The notes below the pieces were generated by a model, which saw nothing but the letters and a program-made list of their open reading frames with translations, was not told where the DNA came from and did not search any database. Both the position numbers and the translations under genes were made by a program. From the NCBI RefSeq assembly GCF_019059575.1, contig NW_024883053.1, positions 78,084 through 142,083 on the forward strand: a stretch of DNA of 64,000 nucleotides, in the 5' to 3' direction. Below are positions 57,752 through 64,000 of the stretch, in pieces; position 1 is the stretch's first letter; the number at the start of each line of letters is the position of its first letter. Source of the DNA: Amphibalanus amphitrite. Taxonomy: Eukaryota > Arthropoda > Thecostraca > Balanomorpha > Balanidae.

Positions 57752-58940
57752 TTAACCCGCGCCCTGCTGGGGGGTGTTTGAACACCCCCCTTGTGGTTTT
57801 TCGCGAATATCTCAAAAACGGCGGCGCGGAGCGCCACCGTTTTTGGTACACCTTATCATACATCAATTCTACACATGTTGTCAAAATTTCAGACCAAGGT
57901 CGTTCAAGGTCAGGTCACCAGGTCACTTGAAGTGACCTCACCTCATAAAAAGTTTCAATGTCTGTCATAGCTACACCGAGTGACCGATCGCTTTGAAACT
58001 TTCAGCGATTGCTAAGAGCAATAGCATGTACAAAATGTTCATCTCAGAATTTTGATATCGATGACCTAAGGTCAGGTTAATTTTGCGACCTCCCCATTAT
58101 AAAACAATGGGAGAAAATTGAAATGCGCCTCTTTTGGACGAAAGACATTATAAACACTTCCAAACACTGCATTATAAGTGGTTTAGACACACTGAACATG
58201 AAAATGGTGTCCGTGACCCCTGTTTATGCCCTGAGGTCATCTTGGGTCACGAATGGTATCTAACAGTGTTTCGCAAATAACTTTTGATAGAGGCATGCTA
58301 GAGCGATGAAAACGCCATAGATGTGTTCAGCTCGACGATACGGATCGACTGATATGCAACATGACCCTTTCCGGTCAGGTCATGACCTTGACCTGAGGTC
58401 AAATTTTCAAGTTGACCTTTCAAGGTCAAATTATAGTTCATTCGATGCGTCTTGACGAGAGGAACACGATGCTGGTAAAAGTAAGCTCGTACAAGGCTTG
58501 GGTCAAAAGGTATTGCAGAAAAACTGTTTCCGAAAAAATCGGCTATTTTTGCAGTTTTTGCCCCCTGCAGGCAAAACGTTGACGTTAGGTCAACTCTGAG
58601 AGAACTACTCAGAAAGGGCGTTAATAGGGCTATCGAATGCGCTTTTCCGCGGCGCTGTAGCTCTATTGGTTCCCGAGTTATGCGTTGGCTTCTTGGAAAT
58701 TGTCGCCATTCGACCTGAAAATCGGCGAAATTTTGCCTTCAATGACCTCTGGTGACCTGACCTTTGACCTGACCAAAAAATTCACCGAAGTGATTTCGTC
58801 ATTATTTTTGACGCTCTTTCGAACGCCGCTTTCCGCGTATCGCTACGTGGCCCAGGAGCCGAGTTAGAAGGGGGGTGTTCAAGCACCCCCCCCCCCAGCA
58901 GGGCGTGGAAATCCAGGACCCCCAGCTGGGCGCGGGTTAA
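57752..58940 (+). mobile_element. Family A1 TTAA element, copy 8 (complete)
   Basis: TTAA at 57752-57755 and 58937-58940; left CCCGCGCCCTGCTGGGG, right CAGCTGGGCGCGGG. G/C-run hairpins at both ends, IR0 at 58377-58388, perfect DR1 at 58758-58770. Collinear with 37538-38728. Confidence 0.95.
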
Positions 58941-60521
58941 ATGTCTCGTGTCTAAGTCCATGTCTAACGTCTAAATACGTAAGGCCTTGTCGAAATTGAA
59001 TGCCCCTTGCCGAAATGATGCCTGATATCGATGTGGTGTGCCCGATGTCAAAGTAGAGCCCAAATGACGAAACAAAATGCCCCTATTCGAAGCAAATGAG
59101 AGATCGCTAATATTGAATACAGTTCGCCGAAATGGAATGAAAAGATGCCTAATTGAGATGCAAAAAGGTGTATACCGCCAACGAAACTGCATCACCATTG
59201 CCATTGTAAAATGAAATTCGCCTTTTTCCAATGCCCGATGTCATGCAGTCGTATGCCGCGGTGGCGAAATTCATTGGCCAGTGTCGAAACCTCGCTCAAT
59301 GTCGATATTAAAGGTAGTGTGCCACCTTTTAAAGATTTCCCATTTTATTTTTCCTAGGATAAGAAGCTTCTTTTTTTACTTAATATCGCAAAAAATCAAA
59401 AATGGGCCTGGAATAGTGCCTTTTTCGCCTAAAAGTTTATCGGTTTTTCGATATGTATAACAACTGTAGTGGGCTGACCTGCAAACAGGCGTCGGCAACA
59501 ATCGCGAATGCGGCGCACATGTGACAATAAGCAAAGGTCATTATAGAGTTACGACGTAAGTACGGGAATGAGTTATCAGCTGTCTAATCGTAGACAACAC
59601 AATGTCGAGCCTTAAACTGTAAGCCTGTATTGGTATTGTTTCTTTTATTTGGCTGTCGAACATTATTTATGGTTTGAAATATCATTTTATGTAAAATAAT
59701 TGATATGAAAAAGCCGTCTCTTAAGTTATGACCCCATTTCACCATACGCAAGTGGCAGAAATGACAATGATCAGCTGACGCATTTTTCTTGGCCGAAGTC
59801 AGAGCGCGCGGCCCGACGCACCACCACCGCACCATTAAGTATGAGCAGAAGCCGCGCCCAAAGCCAGGGCCCCGGTAACGTGAGGTAGCCGAGTCGGGGC
59901 AGCGTGCGCTGACCCAAGCCGGGGCCGCAGCTTTGGGCGCGGTCTACCGTATCCCCGCGGGCAGCCCCGGGCTATCACATGACACCGGGAGGACGCGCGG
60001 CCCCGGCTTGGGTCAGCGCACGCTGCCCCGACTCGGCTACCTCACGTTACCGGGGCCCTGGCTTTGGGCGCGGTCTACCGCACCATCTAACAGGCGTGTT
60101 CGAAACCACAGGAGATGATGATGAACGGGTTTATCGAAACTTGATTGGATGAGCATATCGGTAATAGCGATTTCAGTGTGTGCGTTTATTGTTCATAGTG
60201 GTGTGAAATGTGGTTGGGGTACGACCGACAACCCGTCGGAGCGAATTTCGCACTGGGGTACTCAAAATTTGAAGACTTTAAGACGTTTCCATGAATTTTG
60301 AAGGTATGGATAAGTTCTAAAAATCCGGTTCTCCTTATCTGGGCCATTAACTCCATACGGTCCAGGAAAGCTGGCACACTGCCTTTAAATGCCCCATGTC
60401 ACGCTGCTGCACTATGCCGAGTTTGAGGTGTGGGTTGTCAAAAACGCACTCCAGCTGACGTTCCTAATGCAGATCTGCCGAAACTAACTGACCAGATGCC
60501 GATTCGGATCCAAAAAAGGTG
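58941..60521. mobile_element. Family D sequence, copy 2, carrying C3
   Basis: 59170-59300 and 60389-60521 match 55505-55776 of D1, ending GATTCGGATC, AAAAAAGGTG. 58941-59171 is a further D-like piece whose end, CAAAAAGGTG, abuts TA (59172-59173). D1 lacks that piece at the same place (GTTATACCGCC). Bodies have GCCGAAAT/GTCGAAA phrases about every 20 bp. Confidence 0.6.
59308..60388 (-). mobile_element. Family C TTAA element C3
   Basis: TTAA at 59308-59311 and 60385-60388. Reverse orientation of C1/C2. Its host D sequence is seen empty in D1 (GTCGAAATTAAATGCC near 55633). It carries the GC-rich hairpin at 59855-60083 with its outer end shortened. Confidence 0.9.
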
Positions 60522-60576
60522 AATGTACATGCTGTATGTATAGTGTATCTGTTTCGATTTTGGCTTCCCTACTTAC

Positions 60577-60767
60577 CTAGCTGATTGCGGAGTGACCAAA
60601 GGTGTGTGCCCAGTTCCCGTTCCATCACAGGTTGAAAAACGTATCTGGGCAGCACAGAATCCATTGCCAAAAAAGTTGTGCCAGCCAGAACTGCCACCAG
60701 TAGCAAGTGCCAAGCAGTCATATGCCTGACAGGGTGAGCACTTGCAGAAAAGATCACCGTTAGCCAT
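60577..60767 (-). CDS. Candidate leader / signal-anchor exon
   Basis: On the minus strand a clean acceptor (TTCTCTCCCATTCAG, 60768) and donor (CAGCTAG then GTAAGTAGG, 60576) bracket an open exon. From the ATG at 60721-60719 it encodes MTAWHLLLVAVLAGTTFLAM, a hydrophobic signal peptide or type II anchor, then RYVFQPVMEREL and SLRNQL, ending in phase 1. That phase fits VWC exon 1 and also the GT31 exon directly. GT31 enzymes are type II membrane proteins, so this could be their N-terminus. The acceptor may serve a non-coding upstream exon. The frame 60573-60767 is the less likely alternative. Confidence 0.5.
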
Positions 60768-60893
60768 CTGAATGGGAGAGAAGGCATGTATTGTGTCAGA
60801 CAGGTGGTTGCCATGACATAAGTAACAGGAGAAAATAAAATGTCACCTTGAAGCGCAATTGTGACAGAAAACAAAAAGAGACAAAAATTATTG

Positions 60894-61436
60894 TTAACCC
60901 GCGCGGGGCTGGGGTCTCCAGCCGAACGCGCGGGGCTGGGGGTGGGTAAATTTTACCCCCCCCCCTGTTATCTCCCGAACTAATGGTCCGATTTGGAAAA
61001 TTCAAACGCCAATCGAAAGATCTCATCACGAACAACTAAAAACATGTACTTAATTTAAATTTTGAGCCTTGAGGTCAAGGTCAAGGTCAGGTCAAGGGTA
61101 CAAATTGCAAGTTTCTACAGTATCGGCCTTGCACCGTAGTTGCCGAAGAATGGACTGAGACTGATTGCCCAAAACGTGTTCTTAGGCTACCAAGACAATA
61201 TTCGCTGCATACAATATCATTCAGAGGTCAAGGTCAAGGTCAGGTCAGGTCAGGTCAGGTCACGAAAAACAAAATATAGAAAAGGTCATGTGCGACACAT
61301 GTTTTATGGGTCATTTTATTCATAGAATTCAATAGGCACACTCAATAGGTGATATGGACCACATCTGGATGAATTTCAGGTCGAGGTCAGGTCAAGGTCA
61401 GGTCAAGTGAGGTCAAATTTTGAAGTTGGTTGTTAA
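60894..61436 (-). mobile_element. Family A2-like TTAA element fragment (reverse)
   Basis: Left TTAACCCGCGCGGGGCTGG with a GGGTAAATTTTACCC hairpin (about 60944-60960). The interior reverses the A2 segment 13870-14250: AGGTCAAGGTCAGG runs, TTGCCGAAGAATGGACTGAG, ATGTTTTATGGGTCATTTTA. It is cut at the A2 internal TTAA (61433-61436), where another element begins. Confidence 0.7.
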
Positions 61437-61560
61437 CCCGCGCACCGACGGGGGGCGGATATCCGCCCCCCCTGAGGTTTTTCGCGAATAGCGGGAAAAC
61501 CGCGGCGCGTAGTGTGACGGAAGCCACATTTTTTCGAATCACAGCTTACAGGAATTGACA
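61433..61560. mobile_element. Left end of a CCGACGG-type TTAA element
   Basis: TTAACCCGCGCACCGACGGG, then hairpin GGGCGGATATCCGCCC (about 61454-61469) and the GTTTTTCGCGAATA module. The right end was not found; its counterpart end is at 13005-13233. Confidence 0.6.
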
Positions 61561-61599
61561 GAATTATAAGGCATGCATATTGGTGTGAGACTAAAAGCC

Positions 61600-62035
61600 A
61601 AACACGCAAAAGTGAAATCATCTGAGAAGAACGGCGCTTCAATTCCCGACACCTTCATGGATAACGCGGGTCAACAGGGCGCAGGCGGCAGATGGCCTAC
61701 CCCACCTGGACCCGACGTAGCGCCGACCCCTCTTATCGGTCGCACGCCAATTGGGTGGCCACGTCAAAAACGGGCTACACCTGGCACTGCAGAGGTGTAA
61801 ACACTGCCGCCTCCCCGCCCGCATCTACAGGAAAAGCTCATAACGGAACTTTATCTCTCCAAAGCGCAATCGGCCGGCATCCTGTGCGCCAACCCTCTGC
61901 ACCTGCGCCTGGGATATCGCCACCGCCACCGCCTCGACCTAGTGGATCGACACCGGTGTGAGCATGTCAAACAAGAAACAGCTGACGCAGGGACCCCTCG
62001 GGCCGTATCATGCCGCAAGTGCCGCAAATAGAAGG
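61600..62035 (+). pseudogene. Decayed coding remnant, possibly FLYWCH-like zinc finger
   Basis: The plus-strand frame from about 61692 gives WVATSKTGYTWHC; a shift near 61790 gives RCKHCRLPARIY; a further shift gives KLITELYLSKAQSAGILCAN and a stop after SCRKCRK (about 62030). The WHC ... C ... ARIY pattern resembles FLYWCH fingers, often linked to MULE-type transposons. Two frameshifts are needed, so this is a weak call. Confidence 0.25.
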
Positions 62036-62700
62036 CGTCAAGCCATCAAAATTACACTCACGCCGACGAAGTTATCAGCCGCCGACAGATGCTAACCAAA
62101 AGTCCCAGTCACCCTCCCTGCAGAATCGGAGGTGCAAATATGTACGTCCAGAAGAGCAGATGTTCCGTGCCGAGAGTGGGACACGCCAATGCCCATATCT
62201 GGCATTCACCTGACGAGCAGCGACGCCGACGGTCGGGGACTTTTGATACTGGACGGCAGCTGGGACAAATGAGCGTCCAGCAAACAGAGTAATAACTGAC
62301 GAATTCGCTAATATCACAAGCGTTTGGCCAAAACAGGAACAGCTGGGAAGTTCAATGACCATGGCGGACCATACATACCCGAGATATCGTGACTACAACC
62401 AAACCAAGCAATAACGCGCCGACGCCGGACAGTGTACCTCAGCTTCCCAGCAGAACAAAGGTGTGCACGACAGATGGCAAGAAGATAGCAAAAGTGATAA
62501 GCACTGCACCCGGCCCAATTACAACCAGCTGGAAGAAAGTCAATAACCAGGACCGATGCCACTCATGAGTCATCATACAGATAAAGATACTAGGCCTATC
62601 ACGCCACACCGACGAATATCTAGCCATGCTTATCACACCTGGAACACCAACGCGATAGTAATCTGGGTATAAAGGAACGAGGCAGTCATGGAGGAGGAAC
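62036..62700. other. Unassigned stretch
   Basis: Overlapping frames on both strands, none with a recognised domain. Confidence 0.3.
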
Positions 62701-62792
62701 CGAGGAGTGCACAGGGCACCGGAGTGCACGGAGCATCTAGTCTGATCGAGGAGTGCACAGGGCACCGGAGTGCACGGAGCATCGAGTCCGAC
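62701..62792. repeat. 46-bp tandem duplication
   Basis: The unit starts CGAGGAGTGCACAGGGCACC and continues GGAGTGCACGGAGCATC. Copies start at 62701 and 62747 with few mismatches. A partial third copy (GGAGTGCAGAGGACACGGAG) follows at about 62798. Confidence 0.9.
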
Positions 62793-62829
62793 TGGGCGGA
62801 GTGCAGAGGACACGGAGTGCACAAAGGAA

Positions 62830-63655
62830 GGAGCACGACGGGCAGCAGCTGACGAGGGAAGATCCAGTACGACAGTGATCGAGAGCTGGATCGAGGAAAG
62901 TGCACGCTCCCAGCCATCGACAACGGACAAACTGCCATCATCATCGACCTCTCGGTGACCGGCTTGGTCAACAACGCCGTTCAAGTAAGAATCGCCACAG
63001 AAAGGAAGTCTGCTCAATCCTTGCCAACATGCAATCATTCAGCTCCCGTCCCTCATATATTCACTCCGTGATTTGCACCAACCGGCTGATGGTTCAGAGC
63101 TACCTTTCTCGGGCTGAGCGTAAGGATTAGGCACATAGCGACAACACCATGTAAGCTTCTTTTTTTGGGGGGGGGAGACAAAGCGTGAAGACGTGAATAT
63201 TTATAATTGATTGATTGGGTAAATTTATTGGGTAGTTCAATAGGACTTGGGGGCCCAGTTTTTAATTGAATCGCTGTCGAATCATTGCGTCAGGGCTGGT
63301 CGGAAGTGACGAATTATGTTGCGCGATGGGAAGGTTTGCTGCGCGGGTGTGTAGATTTGGGTAACAGATAGCGCGAGGTTATTTCTGTTTTGAAACAAAA
63401 ATCGAAGCGAGGGCGCGTCTGGTGATCAGGAGGTTTGCGCTTGAATTTGGTTTGTTTTACTCTGAGGTGTATTGCGTGAATAAAACCCTGAAAGTTTAGC
63501 GGCATGCGTGTAAGAAAGATCAGGAGTGATGGCAAGGGCGATAAGGGCGACATTTACCTAACGGGCGTGAATACCTAGCCAAAACTGAGCGAGTACGGGG
63601 AAACATCGAAATGGACCACCTCTTGACAATTTGTCTTATACTCCGATCTCTCTTG

Positions 63656-63660
<5 letters not shown>
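62830..63660. other. Unassigned stretch
   Basis: A G-run at 63165-63175. No gene recognised. Confidence 0.3.
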
Positions 63661-63720
<60 letters not shown>

Positions 63721-63772
63721 TCTCTCTCTCTCTTCTCCCTCTCTCTCTCTCTCCCCTCTTTCTCCACTCTCA

Positions 63773-63839
<67 letters not shown>

Positions 63840-63842
63840 TCT
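63661..63842. repeat. (TC)n microsatellite, interrupted
   Basis: About 180 bp of CT/TC repeats with a few C or T insertions. Frames through it are Leu-Ser artefacts. Confidence 0.95.
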
Positions 63843-64000
63843 AGGTTGTATTCACCATCTTGCCCCCAATGATTGTGCCGTATATCGACGCGACTAGCCT
63901 AAAACCACACTACAACACGTAAGTTAGAGACCTAGACCAATTCAACTAGCCGAGGAGAGGCTGGTTCGAGCCAGGCCTCTGTGCCTGTTTTGACTCTGCC

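Noticed and set aside
62439-63038. 199-residue minus-strand frame
   Set aside because: Part of it is produced by the 46-bp tandem repeat and the rest matches no domain I recognise; it also lacks splice or start signals.
63611-63897. Leu-Ser repeat proteins
   Set aside because: Translations of the (TC)n tract.

Overview
The window is eukaryotic nuclear DNA, almost all of it non-coding and packed with nested non-autonomous transposons. Spliced exons with GT/AG borders, two split LINE retrotransposons, long (GA)n/(TA)n/(TC)n tracts and many MITE-like inverted-repeat elements rule out a bacterial or organellar source. An invertebrate, probably an arthropod or crustacean, is my best guess. That is inferred from the element types, the GT31 and VWC exons and the many ecdysteroid-receptor-like half-sites, and it is not proven.

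Genes. The one strong protein-coding exon is a GC-rich, minus-strand GT31 (beta-1,3-galactosyltransferase-like) terminal exon at 34377-35404. Three more minus-strand exons lie upstream: 60577-60767 (hydrophobic leader or signal anchor) and 48230-48366 plus 47825-48104 (a von Willebrand factor C domain split by a 125-bp intron). All junctions are phase-compatible with the GT31 exon, so they may form one gene of about 26 kb whose 12-kb introns are filled with transposons. A separate candidate first exon (minus, 2962-3169) reads ATG AAG CAG and then a splice donor. LINE remnants lie at 11040-11390, 19018-20258, 23608-25150 and 27765-28911. All are truncated, frameshifted or internally deleted.

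Transposon landscape. The dominant group has TTAA target duplications and termini starting CCC, as in piggyBac-type elements. Family A (CCCGCGCC ends; subfamilies A1 and A2 and minor ones) and family B (CCCTCGCC ends) are 0.9-1.2 kb without nesting. They nest in one another at TTAA sites, and several neighbours share a single TTAA. Each subfamily carries, just inside each end, a G-run/C-run hairpin whose central stem sequence is private to the subfamily but always self-complementary. The bodies are full of AGGTCA half-sites, including perfect DR1, IR0 and IR1 arrangements. Other groups are family C (TTAA, AGGTAGTGTGCCA ends), four TA-flanked families (T1-T4) and a fifth (D), hAT-type elements with perfect 8-bp duplications and hexamer-repeat bodies, and family E (CACGTGCGCACGTGC modules spaced about 128 bp).

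Layout. 1-16 kb: A, B and E elements, with two A2 copies carrying nested insertions. 16-30 kb: an A1 copy with a hAT insertion, LINE fragments, a B element and a TA element. 30-36 kb: a 2.55-kb inverted-repeat element inside E, then the GT31 exon. 36-43.4 kb: two consecutive long imperfect palindromes. 44-52 kb: B, T4, the VWC exons, A1 and A11. 52-60.5 kb: nested D, T3, C and A1. 60.5-64 kb: the leader exon, decayed coding-like remnants and a (TC)n tract.
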